This document shows positions 43,015 to 50,893 of a stretch of DNA of 64,000 nt, one piece after another; the stretch's first letter is position 1, and every line of letters starts with the position of its first letter. Position numbers and translations under genes: made by a program. The notes under the pieces are model-generated. The model was not told where the DNA came from. It did no database searches and saw nothing but the letters and a program-made list of their open reading frames with translations. Where the stretch lies: the NCBI GenBank assembly GCA_021797825.1, contig JAJZZA010000001.1:42569-106568 (forward strand). The letters are read 5' to 3'. Source of the DNA: Bacillota bacterium (GTDB lineage Bacteria > Bacillota > Sulfobacillia > Sulfobacillales > Sulfobacillaceae).

Positions 43015-43449
43015 ATGAACGATCGGGATGGCCTGCTTGACCAACTGGATGGGGTCTTTGCCCGTATTGGCCGGTTGACCCGAAAACCGTGGGGCACCGA
43101 CATGACGATGACCTTCGGTCAATATGCGGTGCTGCGTCTCTTGTCTTTGCAGGGCCCGCTCACGATGGGAACCATAGCCGGGGAGTTGGAGATCACCATG
43201 GCGGGCGCCACGGGGTTGGTCGATCGGCTGATCCACGCCGGGATTGTGCAACGTACCCGTTCCGAGCAGGACCGACGCGTGGTTTCCGTGGATCTGAGTC
43301 CCCTCGGCCGCGAAAAGATCCTTAACTTGCGAGCGGAACGGCGGCGCTTCATCCGCAACCTGTTGAACACCCTCGACGATTCCGAATTGCAAGCGCTGCA
43401 CGGATTATTGGAGCGGGTGGCCGCGGCCGCGGAACAAGGGAATCCATGA
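43015..43449 (+). CDS. MarR-family transcriptional regulator
   Basis: Winged-helix dimeric regulator, 144 residues. Central HTH (LTMGTIAGELEITMAGATGL), recognition helix then wing with RTRSEQDRRVVSVDLSPLG, which is the canonical DxR wing motif. Flanking helices form the dimer interface. ATG 43015 follows a weak GGGGTG; an upstream in-frame TTG/ATG would overlap the transcription start. It is the first gene of an efflux operon and probably represses it through the palindrome at 42981 until a small hydrophobic ligand binds. Confidence 0.9.
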   Translation: MNDRDGLLDQLDGVFARIGRLTRKPWGTDMTMTFGQYAVLRLLSLQGPLTMGTIAGELEITMAGATGLVDRLIHAGIVQRTRSEQDRRVVSVDLSPLGREKILNLRAERRRFIRNLLNTLDDSELQALHGLLERVAAAAEQGNP

Positions 43450-44177
43450 GCGCGAGATGGCGGGTTGCCGGGTTGATTGAAGCGGCGCTGGTAATGGCGG
43501 TGGGGATTTTCCTGGCCACGGCCTTGCCGGCGAGCGATCAGGCCCTGGGGTGGGGGATGGTAGGGCTTGGCCTGCTGGTGGCCATGGCCGCCCTGGCTTG
43601 GGGAGGGACTTCGGTTTCGCTTGACAGCCAAGAGCAGCCAGGCGGGAACTCTGACGGGCAGGTGGCGCTGGCGGCCGGACCGGCCAGCGCAAGCGGACTG
43701 CCGGCCCGAGATGGCGATGACGGTCTTTGGATCGACCACGAACTTGACCGGATCCGCTGGCGGTACCGGTCCGCCGTGCTGGGGGAACAGGTGCGCCATT
43801 TAAAGAGCCGGATGCTCCCTGATGCAGTAAGCCCCCGGGTCGGCCGCCGAGTGGCCGAGTTGTCCCTGCTGGCTGCGGGATACGCCAAAAAAGGGGAAGC
43901 GGCCGGAGGTACCGCCGGTGGCGACACCGTCAAGTTGGAGGTGTCGCGGGATGAGCTGGATATCCGCATTGGGGATTTGGAGCAGGAGGTTGCGGAATTG
44001 CTGCAAGAGGCGCTCTTGTGGAAAGACGCGGAGGCCGGCTCACGAGGTGATCCGGTGACCGTCGAGCGGTTTCGGGGGGCTGAACTGGCCCGCATCCGGG
44101 ATCGGCTGGAGGACGTGGCGATTTTGCTGGACGGATACCGAAGTCAACGCGAGAGGATGACCGGCGATGTCCTATAA
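43446..44177 (+). CDS. Membrane-anchored coiled-coil protein of unknown function
   Basis: I do not recognise this 243-residue protein. Two N-terminal membrane helices (about residues 8-27 and 34-53) are followed by a low-complexity linker (about 57-90), then charged helical segments with heptad-like spacing (about 95-125 and 160-235: ELDIRIGDLEQEVAELLQEA and RIRDRLEDVAILLDGYRSQR). It is coupled to marR by ATGA and overlaps the next adaptor gene by 11 bases, so its synthesis is tied to the pump. It may be a pump-associated helical partner; that is speculation. Confidence 0.75.
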   Translation: MSARWRVAGLIEAALVMAVGIFLATALPASDQALGWGMVGLGLLVAMAALAWGGTSVSLDSQEQPGGNSDGQVALAAGPASASGLPARDGDDGLWIDHELDRIRWRYRSAVLGEQVRHLKSRMLPDAVSPRVGRRVAELSLLAAGYAKKGEAAGGTAGGDTVKLEVSRDELDIRIGDLEQEVAELLQEALLWKDAEAGSRGDPVTVERFRGAELARIRDRLEDVAILLDGYRSQRERMTGDVL

Positions 44178-44781
44178 GGGCTTTGGGGCGGTGTCGGTGG
44201 CCGCGGCGCTGACGCTAGGCGCTATCGCGGGCTGGTATCAGTATCAGCGGAGTCACTTTGTCGTTACCAACTACGCCTATGTGTCGTCGCCCTACGTGTG
44301 GGTTACCGCGCCATCCGCGGGCCAGGTGCAAAATGTCGAGGTGGTCCCCGGCCAACGCGTGGGGGCCGGGCAGGTGCTGGTGACTCTGGGGCGCTCTCCG
44401 GTCCGACTGGTGCGCGCCCCGATGGCGGGAACGGTCGGATCGATCGGAATTGTGGCGGGAGCTCCCGTGGCCGTGCACAGTGCCCTGCTGGCGATTGTCA
44501 ACCTCGCAGCGTCGCACGTGCAAGCGGCGGTGCCGGAGGCCCTGATCCGAAGAATTCACCGGGGCCAGGCCACCTCGGTAACTTTTTCCACCATGCCCGG
44601 CACGTCATATCATGGTGTGGTGAGCCACATCGGCCAGGCCGTCCTGGCAACCACCTCCCCCTACCTGTCACCCGCCACGGGTGCCAATCTCCGCCAGTGG
44701 GTGCCGGTGACGGTCCAGCTGGATTCCCCGCCGGGGTTTTTACGGGCCGGGGAATCAGCGACGGTGACGTTCAAAGTGTAA
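44167..44781 (+). CDS. HlyD-type efflux adaptor without helical hairpin (first)
   Basis: Membrane-fusion/adaptor protein for a transporter, 204 residues. One N-terminal membrane helix (about residues 7-24), then a biotinyl-lipoyl-like barrel split into AYVSSPYVWVTAPSAGQVQN and VVPGQRVGAGQVLVTLG, with APMAGTVGSI as the second half, and a C-terminal beta-barrel (VQAAVPEALIRRIHRGQATS). The long alpha-hairpin found between lipoyl halves in EmrA/HlyD is absent. Overlaps the preceding gene by 11 bases. In a Gram-positive cell it would sit on the outer face of the membrane beside the MFS pump. Confidence 0.85.
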   Translation: MSYKGFGAVSVAAALTLGAIAGWYQYQRSHFVVTNYAYVSSPYVWVTAPSAGQVQNVEVVPGQRVGAGQVLVTLGRSPVRLVRAPMAGTVGSIGIVAGAPVAVHSALLAIVNLAASHVQAAVPEALIRRIHRGQATSVTFSTMPGTSYHGVVSHIGQAVLATTSPYLSPATGANLRQWVPVTVQLDSPPGFLRAGESATVTFKV

Positions 44782-44836
44782 AGGCCGGGTCCAGCTTAGG
44801 TTGACCGGGACGACATCACAGCAGGGAGGAATACGA

Positions 44837-46402
44837 TTGGCGGCAGTCAAAGGCGAAAGGCGGCCCGCGCGTCACTGGGGGACTGCTCTGGCCGTGCTGG
44901 TGATCGGGGCATTCATGTCGGTGTTGGATTCATCGATTGTGAATATCGCGATTCCGACATTAAAACATGTCTTCGGGGCAACCACCTTGCAGGTGCAGTG
45001 GGTGGTGACGATTTATATGCTGGTGCTGGGGGTGGTGGTGCCCGCAACCAGTTACCTGGCCGACCGGTTTGGGCCGCGGCGCGTTTATGTCATGGCGCTC
45101 ATGGTATTTACGGTGGGATCCGGGTTATCCGGTTTGGCCTGGAGTTTGCCGATGATGGTCGTCTTTCGCGTCTTTCAGGCGACGGGCGGCGGCCTGATTA
45201 TGCCGGTCACCATGATCATGGTTTACCGCATGGTGCCTCGCGAGCGCATCGGCACCGCGATGGGGTTTTGGGGGTTGGCCATCATTGTGGCTCCGGCCTT
45301 GGGACCCACCCTGGGAGGATATTTGGTCCAGTATGTCGATTGGCGCCTGATTTTCTACATTAACGTGCCGATTGGAATCCTCGGGGTATTGCTGACCTAT
45401 CCGTTGGTTCCGGAGTTCCCTGCGGTGAAGACACCGCCTTTTGACACGGTGGGCTTTCTCTTGATGGCTTCGGGGCTCTTCGGGTTGCTGCTGGGATTTT
45501 CCGAAGGCGAGACCTGGGGATGGAGTTCGGAGGCCATCGTTCTTGTCCTAACGGCCTCGCTGTTTCTGCTCGCGATGGCCATCGCTTGGGAATTGGCGAC
45601 ACCGCACCCGTTATTAAATTTACGGGTATTCAGGTTTGCGGCATTTACGCTGTCAAACATTATTCTGTCTATCGCGATGGTGGCACTCTTTGCAGGAATT
45701 TTTTACATTCCCTTGTTTCTGCAGAGTGTGGACGGATATGGGGCATTGACCACGGGGCTGATTATGGCGCCTTCAGCGTTAACCTCGGCATTCCTGATGC
45801 CTTTGGCGGGGCGCCTCTATGACCGCATCGGCCCCCGCCCACTCGCCATTTTCGGCATGACCGTGTTGGCTTATACCACTTGGCTGCTGCACAACATTAC
45901 CGTGGCCACCCCTCCCCGCGAGATATTGTTCTGGCTGATGTTGCGCGGGGTGGGTATCGGGGCGGCCATGATGCCGGTAACCACGGGCGGGATGGCGGTG
46001 ATTCCCGCGGAGATGCTGGGCGCCGCCTCCGCCTTAAGCAACATCATCCGGCAGGTGGCGGCGGCCTTTGGTTTGGCCATTTTGACTGCCGTACTGGAAA
46101 TCCGTGCGGGCATCCACGCAGCGTTTATGGCAGCCGCCTACACCCCGGTATCCGCCCCCAACCTGAAACTCTGGGGGCAACTCACGGCCATCTTGCAGCG
46201 GACCGGACTCCCTGCAGGGCAAGCTCACCGGGTGGTGGCGACCACCCTGTTTGGGGAAATTAGCCGGCAGGCGTTTGTGATGGGGCTCGACGATACGTTT
46301 GTGGTCACCACCGCCATCGGTGCGGTTAGTGTGCTTTTGGCGTTTTTCCTGCGCCGTCACCGGGCCTCGGGACCGAGTCCCACCGGTGCGGCCGCCGGTT
46401 AG
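44837..46402 (+). CDS. MFS multidrug efflux pump, DHA2 (14-TM, EmrB/QacA) family
   Basis: Proton-driven drug exporter in the plasma membrane, 521 residues, about 14 membrane helices. Signature LDSSIVNIAIPTLKHVFG in TM1, motif A YLADRFGPRRVYV after TM2, and motif C-like GPTLGGYLVQYVDWRLIFYI in TM5. TTG 44837 lies after GGGAGGAATACGA; an upstream TTG at 44801 in frame lacks a ribosome binding site. Flanked by two adaptors and controlled from the marR promoter. The substrate is unknown. Confidence 0.93.
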   Translation: MAAVKGERRPARHWGTALAVLVIGAFMSVLDSSIVNIAIPTLKHVFGATTLQVQWVVTIYMLVLGVVVPATSYLADRFGPRRVYVMALMVFTVGSGLSGLAWSLPMMVVFRVFQATGGGLIMPVTMIMVYRMVPRERIGTAMGFWGLAIIVAPALGPTLGGYLVQYVDWRLIFYINVPIGILGVLLTYPLVPEFPAVKTPPFDTVGFLLMASGLFGLLLGFSEGETWGWSSEAIVLVLTASLFLLAMAIAWELATPHPLLNLRVFRFAAFTLSNIILSIAMVALFAGIFYIPLFLQSVDGYGALTTGLIMAPSALTSAFLMPLAGRLYDRIGPRPLAIFGMTVLAYTTWLLHNITVATPPREILFWLMLRGVGIGAAMMPVTTGGMAVIPAEMLGAASALSNIIRQVAAAFGLAILTAVLEIRAGIHAAFMAAAYTPVSAPNLKLWGQLTAILQRTGLPAGQAHRVVATTLFGEISRQAFVMGLDDTFVVTTAIGAVSVLLAFFLRRHRASGPSPTGAAAG

Positions 46403-46432
46403 AGCGGTAAAGAGAGGAAGAGGAGCAGCAGT

Positions 46433-47098
46433 ATGCGGATAGGTCGTCTAATTCTTATGCAGTTGTTGGTCATCGCCGGGTTGGGGGCCATCGGCGCGGT
46501 CGGCTGGTATTACTGGCACCTCAACTATACCTATGTGATAACCCAAGATGCCTCGATCACGGCGCCCTCGATTCCGATGGTGGCCATGGCCTCCGGCAGC
46601 TTGACGAGCATTTCCGTCAAACCGGGCGAGACGGTGGCGTCGGGTCAGGTGATTGGGCAGGAGACCATGCCGGTGACCCGCAAAGGGGCAGGGGCGACGA
46701 CCACCACGGTCAACCTCACGGCTCCGGTGGCGGGTGTCATCGCCACCGTGGACGCCTTGCCGGGCGCGCCGCTGGCGGCCGGCACCCCGATTTTGACTGA
46801 AGTGCAACTGGGTCGGATTACGGTGGTGGCCAATGTGCCGGAAACCCGCATTCGAAACATTCACCCCGGGAACACGGCCACCATCTATGTCGATGCCCAC
46901 CCCGGCGTCTCTTTTTCGGGCACGGTGAAGAATATTCAACCGACCACGCAGTCGTTCTTTTCCTTGCTGCCCACCTCGGCCACCGCTGGCAATTTCACCA
47001 AGGTGACGCAGCGCATCCCGGTGACCTTGTCGATTGATTCGGCAGGATATACGCTGTTGCCTGGAGAAAGTTGCGAAGTGAAAATCCAAATCCGTTAG
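46433..47098 (+). CDS. HlyD-type efflux adaptor without helical hairpin (second)
   Basis: 221 residues; N-terminal membrane helix (about 7-27), then a lipoyl-like domain (SLTSISVKPGETVASGQVIG and NLTAPVAGVIATVDALPGAP) and a beta-barrel with VVANVPETRIRNIHPGNTAT. The insert between the lipoyl halves is only ~20 residues (QETMPVTRKGAGATTTTV), so no coiled-coil hairpin. It is related in architecture to the adaptor at 44167 but clearly diverged. Ribosome binding site AGAGAGGAAGAGGAGCAG. Last gene of the efflux operon, or cotranscribed with the SDR gene 34 bases on. Confidence 0.85.
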   Translation: MRIGRLILMQLLVIAGLGAIGAVGWYYWHLNYTYVITQDASITAPSIPMVAMASGSLTSISVKPGETVASGQVIGQETMPVTRKGAGATTTTVNLTAPVAGVIATVDALPGAPLAAGTPILTEVQLGRITVVANVPETRIRNIHPGNTATIYVDAHPGVSFSGTVKNIQPTTQSFFSLLPTSATAGNFTKVTQRIPVTLSIDSAGYTLLPGESCEVKIQIR

Positions 47099-47132
47099 GT
47101 TCTCACCCCAAGCGGGGGGATAGGATGGAGCT

Positions 47133-47987
47133 ATGCTGATCGCGGTTGCAGGCGGTACCGGATACGTCGGGCAGGCCGTCCGGGATGCACTCTTGGCTGA
47201 GGGGCAGCGTGTGCGCGTCATCGCCCGTCATCATCGCCCGCTGCCGCCGGAAGTGGAATTCGTCCCCGTCAATTTGCGTCAAGGCGATTTAACCGCGGCG
47301 TTGGCGGGGGTCGCGGCGGTTATCAACCTGGTGGGCATTATTCAGGAAAATCCCCGCGCCGGCTCGACCTTTAAGGCGATGCACGTGGAGGTTCCCCGAC
47401 GGATCATGGCGGCGATGGCGCAGGCGGGAATCCGCCGGTATTTGCATATGTCGGCGCTGGGCACCCGGGCCCAGGCCCGCTCCCGGTACCATCAAACCAA
47501 ATGGGAAGCGGAACAATTGGTCCGCCACTCGGGTTTGGACTGGACCATCGTTCGCCCCTCCTTGATGTTTGGCGGCGGCGCCGACTTTTTCAAAACGATT
47601 GCGGCGCAGGCCCGATGGCCGGCGACCCCCGTGCCCGGAGATGGCCGGACCCCGTTGCAACCCGTATTCCGGGAGGACGTGGCCCGATTCTTTGCCGCGG
47701 CGGTGATGGACCCCGCGACCTACGGAGAGACGTTTGAGATCGCGGGTCCCGACCGCATGTCGCTGAACGCGCTCTACAGCCTAGTCGGGCGTCCGGCCCA
47801 CCCCAACCTGGTTCACATTCCGCTCGCGGTGTTGATGACGATGGCGCGCTGGGGTGAAAACCTGCCGGGATTCCCCGTGACGGTTGATCAATTATTGATG
47901 CTGGGGGAGGCCAACGTCAGCGACGACACCCGCTGGACCGCCATCGCCGGGCCCGCCACTCCGCTCCACCCGGATCGCCTGCCCTAA
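47133..47987 (+). CDS. NAD(P)-binding SDR protein, complex-I NDUFA9-like subgroup
   Basis: 284 residues of an atypical extended short-chain-dehydrogenase fold. The nucleotide loop is VAGGTGYVGQAV (residues 5-16), with INLVGIIQENP, a YHQTK in place of YxxxK (SRYHQTKWEAEQLVRHSG), WTIVRPSLMFG and QPVFREDVARFFAAA. This pattern is typical of NAD(P)-binding proteins annotated as NADH dehydrogenase-associated or nucleoside-diphosphate-sugar epimerases; the substrate is not predictable. ATG 47133 with GGATGGAG upstream. Faces the convergent DeoR gene across a GC-rich structured gap. Confidence 0.85.
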   Translation: MLIAVAGGTGYVGQAVRDALLAEGQRVRVIARHHRPLPPEVEFVPVNLRQGDLTAALAGVAAVINLVGIIQENPRAGSTFKAMHVEVPRRIMAAMAQAGIRRYLHMSALGTRAQARSRYHQTKWEAEQLVRHSGLDWTIVRPSLMFGGGADFFKTIAAQARWPATPVPGDGRTPLQPVFREDVARFFAAAVMDPATYGETFEIAGPDRMSLNALYSLVGRPAHPNLVHIPLAVLMTMARWGENLPGFPVTVDQLLMLGEANVSDDTRWTAIAGPATPLHPDRLP

Positions 47988-48043
47988 GGTCACCGAGACG
48001 TGGCGCGGCCGGCCCGCGCCGCCGCGAGGTTTCAGACTCGCGA

Positions 48044-48160
48044 TTCCCGTGCTGTGCCGAATGAACGCCAGCGCAGATTATGGCGTCACCAGCAGGGTGC
48101 GGGAACCGGCTGGCGCCCGCCGTCCCATTCCCCGGCGCCGCATGGGCCGGTGGGTGGCCC
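48044..48160 (+). other. Structured GC-rich convergent intergenic region
   Basis: Between the SDR gene and the convergent deoR-type gene. TTCCCG+TGCTG (48044-48054) can pair with CAGCA (48090-48094) and CGGGAA (48100-48105), enclosing a perfect ACGCCA/TGGCGT hairpin (48065-48070 with 48081-48086). A second hairpin GGGCC/GGCCC lies at 48144-48160. No T-run, so not a normal terminator; could be a small RNA or a bidirectional end signal. I do not recognise a known RNA family. Confidence 0.35.
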
Positions 48161-48179
48161 GAATAGGCTGGCGGTCTGG

Positions 48180-48992
48180 CTAAGTCTCCGGTTTCACTTT
48201 TTTTCTGTAAGCAAAGGGATCGACCAGGGTTTTCACCCCCACCGACTGGAGTGCTTCCGTTTCCATAATACCTAACGGTTTAACCAGAATAATCCAGGAC
48301 AGGGAACTGAGCGAGCAAAGCGGGATCAGCGCATTTTTGCCGATGATATGCTCGGGGATTGCCAGCATCGTTTGGTTAGCGTTTTGCATTAACAGGGATT
48401 TGAATTGTGCTTGGTAATCGTCGGATTCGGTTGGCCCATCTTGCAGCGTAAATCCGTCGCACGTCAAAAACAGTTTTTCGATGCGAAACGACTTAATAGC
48501 TTGTAGCGTCATGGTCCCTTCGAGACTATGCGAAACATTCCGGTAGATCCCTCCCGTTACCACCAGCCGAGCATTGGGAGCCGCCGATAACTCGTTGGCG
48601 ACCGCGAGACTGGCCGTGAGAACGGTCACTTTAAGCGCCATTTGCCGAATCTGCCGGGCTAGCCCTACCGAAAAGGACGAAGAATCGAGTGCAATGACGT
48701 CATGGTCATTAATCAGCGTGATGGCAGCCGCGCTAAGGGACAGGTCAATCGTGTTTAGGTCGGGTCCATGGGTTTTTGACTCCAAGGAGACGGCACCCCC
48801 GCGAGTCCGAATTATGAGGTTCTGCTGTTCGAGATAGCGCAACTCGCGGCGAATGGTTTGCGTGCTGATAGAAAGATGTTGGCTCAATTGCGCGACGTTG
48901 ACGGAGCCCCGGGTGTTGACCAGTTCCAGGATTTTCTGGTAATGGCGCGATGAATGATACGTTGCGCCATATGAGTTTGGCTGTTTGATCAA
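48180..48992 (-). CDS. DeoR-family transcriptional regulator
   Basis: 270-residue sugar-pathway repressor. N-terminal DeoR HTH (YQKILELVNTRGSVNVAQLS, LSISTQTIRRELRYLEQQNL, IRTRGGAV) and a C-terminal sugar-phosphate-sensing domain with IALDSSSFSVGLARQI, VLTASLAVANEL and VVTGGIYRNVSHSLEG. The start is taken as TTG at 48992, five bases downstream of a perfect GGAGGTGAT (minus strand, plus 48994-49003). Upstream in-frame ATGs (49013-49025) and TTG 49037 lack such a site. It is divergent from the ABC/kinase operon and probably controls it, with a sugar phosphate as inducer. Confidence 0.9.
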   Translation of the reverse strand: MIKQPNSYGATYHSSRHYQKILELVNTRGSVNVAQLSQHLSISTQTIRRELRYLEQQNLIIRTRGGAVSLESKTHGPDLNTIDLSLSAAAITLINDHDVIALDSSSFSVGLARQIRQMALKVTVLTASLAVANELSAAPNARLVVTGGIYRNVSHSLEGTMTLQAIKSFRIEKLFLTCDGFTLQDGPTESDDYQAQFKSLLMQNANQTMLAIPEHIIGKNALIPLCSLSSLSWIILVKPLGIMETEALQSVGVKTLVDPFAYRKKVKPET

Positions 48993-49027
48993 AATCACCT
49001 CCGCATGATCCATAATACTAATCATAC

Positions 49028-49109
49028 CGTCAAGCAATGATGATTAAAATACTCACAACAAAAAAGTTATTGCTCATTTAAAGAAACTTAAAGATAAAAC
49101 AGCTTGACG
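49028..49109. promoter_or_regulatory. Divergent control region with inverted-repeat operator candidate
   Basis: A perfect 8-bp inverted repeat, CGTCAAGC (49028-49035) and GCTTGACG (49102-49109), 66 bases apart in AT-rich DNA between the DeoR gene and the sugar operon. The right arm contains the -35 of the sugar-operon promoter, so binding there would repress it; two distant arms could allow looping. Inferred from position. Confidence 0.45.
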
Positions 49110-49132
49110 ATTAATCACAATAAAAACACAAT
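49104..49132 (+). promoter_or_regulatory. Sugar operon promoter candidate
   Basis: TTGACG (49104-49109), 17-base spacer, CACAAT (49127-49132). Good -35 and a 4/6 -10. The -35 overlaps an inverted-repeat arm. Confidence 0.5.
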
Positions 49133-49163
49133 TGCGATATCACAAGCGAATGGAGGAAAGGAT

Positions 49164-50183
49164 TTGAACAAGAGAGCGCGAACAACCGCCGCCATCACAA
49201 CCGCCGCGATTACGCTGTCGGTTGCAGGATGCGGCATCACCACCGCTACGCCGGCCGCTTCCCCCTCATCCACCGGGCATAAACAATATTCGATAGCGTT
49301 TGTTCCCAAGCTGGTAGGTATCCCGTATTTTTCCGCCATGGATCAGGGGGGACAAGCCGCTGCCAAGAAGTTTGGGGCTCGCTGGATCTATGAGGGACCG
49401 ACCACGGCATCCGTGTCGGGCCAAGCTGAATATGTTCGCAGTTTAATCCAACAACATGTTTCAGCGGTGGGGGTCTCCGCTAATAGTCCGACCGCGCTAG
49501 ACCCCTTGATTAAACAGGCCGTCAATAACCACATCATGTTTTATGCATCGGATTCGAATGTTTCAAGTCCTTATAATCAACTGTGGGTGGAACAAACTCG
49601 CAGTCAAGCGTTGGGATACGATGTCGTCGATATCGCGGCCCGGGAAATGCACGATTCCGGCGAGTTGGCCATTATTTCCGCCGGACCTACTGCGACCAAC
49701 TTAAATACGTGGATAGCGTACATGAAGCAACGACTGAAAAAATATCCCAACATCCAATTGTTGCCGATCCAATATGCCGGAGAAAGCATCACGGGCGCTG
49801 AACAGATTGCAACACGCATGATTGCCGCATACCCCAACCTCAAAGGATTTATTGGGGTGGCCACGACCATTCCGCCGGGCGAGGCGCAAGCGGTCGTCAA
49901 TGCCGGCAAACAAGGCAAGATCATTGTCACCGGCGTGAGCGACCCGAATTCCGTGCGCCAATATTTGACCAGCGGCGTTATCAAGAATGTCGTATTGTGG
50001 AACCCGATTAACCTCGGCTATTTGACGGTGTGGGGCGTGTTGCAAAAGCTTGAGCATCATCCCTTTCATACCTGGAATAACGTGCCCGGGTTGGGGAAGG
50101 TCGAATACTTCCCGTCACGGAAGATGCTGCTGCTGGGGCCGCCGCTGATCATCAACAAGGCCAACGACAACCTGAACTTTTAG
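49164..50183 (+). CDS. LsrB/RhaS-like sugar-binding lipoprotein of ABC importer
   Basis: Substrate-binding protein, 339 residues. Lipoprotein signal peptide with lipobox VAGC (Cys23). The mature part is a periplasmic-binding-protein type I fold closely resembling E. coli LsrB: IAFVPKLVGIPYF, EGPTTASVSGQAEYV, ANSPTALDPLIKQA, the hinge stretch GVSDPNSVRQYLTSGVIKNV, and an LsrB-like C-terminus (LLLGPPLIINKANDNLNF). TTG 49164 follows GGAGGAAAGG; upstream ATG frames have no ribosome binding site. Several LsrB residues that bind AI-2 are replaced (see finding), so the ligand is probably another sugar. A ~700-base gap separates it from the ATPase gene. Confidence 0.9.
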   Translation: MNKRARTTAAITTAAITLSVAGCGITTATPAASPSSTGHKQYSIAFVPKLVGIPYFSAMDQGGQAAAKKFGARWIYEGPTTASVSGQAEYVRSLIQQHVSAVGVSANSPTALDPLIKQAVNNHIMFYASDSNVSSPYNQLWVEQTRSQALGYDVVDIAAREMHDSGELAIISAGPTATNLNTWIAYMKQRLKKYPNIQLLPIQYAGESITGAEQIATRMIAAYPNLKGFIGVATTIPPGEAQAVVNAGKQGKIIVTGVSDPNSVRQYLTSGVIKNVVLWNPINLGYLTVWGVLQKLEHHPFHTWNNVPGLGKVEYFPSRKMLLLGPPLIINKANDNLNF

Positions 50184-50893
50184 ATAACTCCATGCCCATG
50201 GACATCACATTTCAGCGTCCGTTGCCGGTCGTTTGGATCGATGACGGCGGTGGCGGCTGAAAACACTCCGTCGCCAGCCCTGTGGAACGTGGTTAGATCC
50301 CCGAGATGTCATTTTGATGAGGAGGTTGGTCCACCTGGGAAATTGACCGTCCGGTTCGCCGACTTATTTGCACTGGCGTCGGGTTGGTCCGAGTCTGTCC
50401 AACCCGACCGTGACGGTCTCCCGGTGCTAGTGTCTGGGACAGGAGACGCCCATGCCCCCAAATTGTGGGGCACCCTCAGCGATAAAAATAAGGCGGGGCG
50501 GCGAGGCGCAACGGCGGACCGTCTTATGTTGAGGGTTTGGTTTTCGGCCTGCCAGATATTGTGGGGCCACGTTATTTTTCAGAGGAGGGTTCGTGGGCGC
50601 ACGCTGGCGGATTGCCGATGACCCGAGCGATTAGGGGAGGGGCCTTGCCCATATTGGTGCCGGCGTGGACTGCGTCGCAGCGAGTGTGCGGGCCGCAGGA
50701 TGCGGCTCGGGACCCGCCGCCCGGGTGGTTTTCGGTACCCGGTTCTCAGGCGGTCCAATACGTGCCCGTCACCGGCTGCTGTGCCAGACGAAGGGAGACC
50801 ACTTATGGGGTATTTCCCTGAAAACTTGCCTTAACCGCTTATGCGCAAACCGCTATGAGCCGCGGGCAGTACAGCCAAGGGGGTTCTGCAAGC
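50184..50893 (+). other. Gene-poor gap inside the sugar operon
   Basis: About 700 bases with no convincing gene, an unusual break between a binding-protein gene and its ATPase. A 126-residue open frame (50241-50621) has no recognisable motif or good ribosome binding site. Around 50300-50360 the sequence (GATGTCATTTTGATGAGG, TTGGTCCACCTGGGAAATTGACC region) resembles terminal repeats of IS21-family elements, but no transposase is present. A GCCCC/GGGGC hairpin lies near 50456-50473. Probably a decayed insertion. Confidence 0.35.

Noticed and set aside
50241..50621. 126-residue open frame in the gap of the sugar operon
   Set aside because: No ribosome binding site, no motif and non-natural composition; treated as part of a decayed region.
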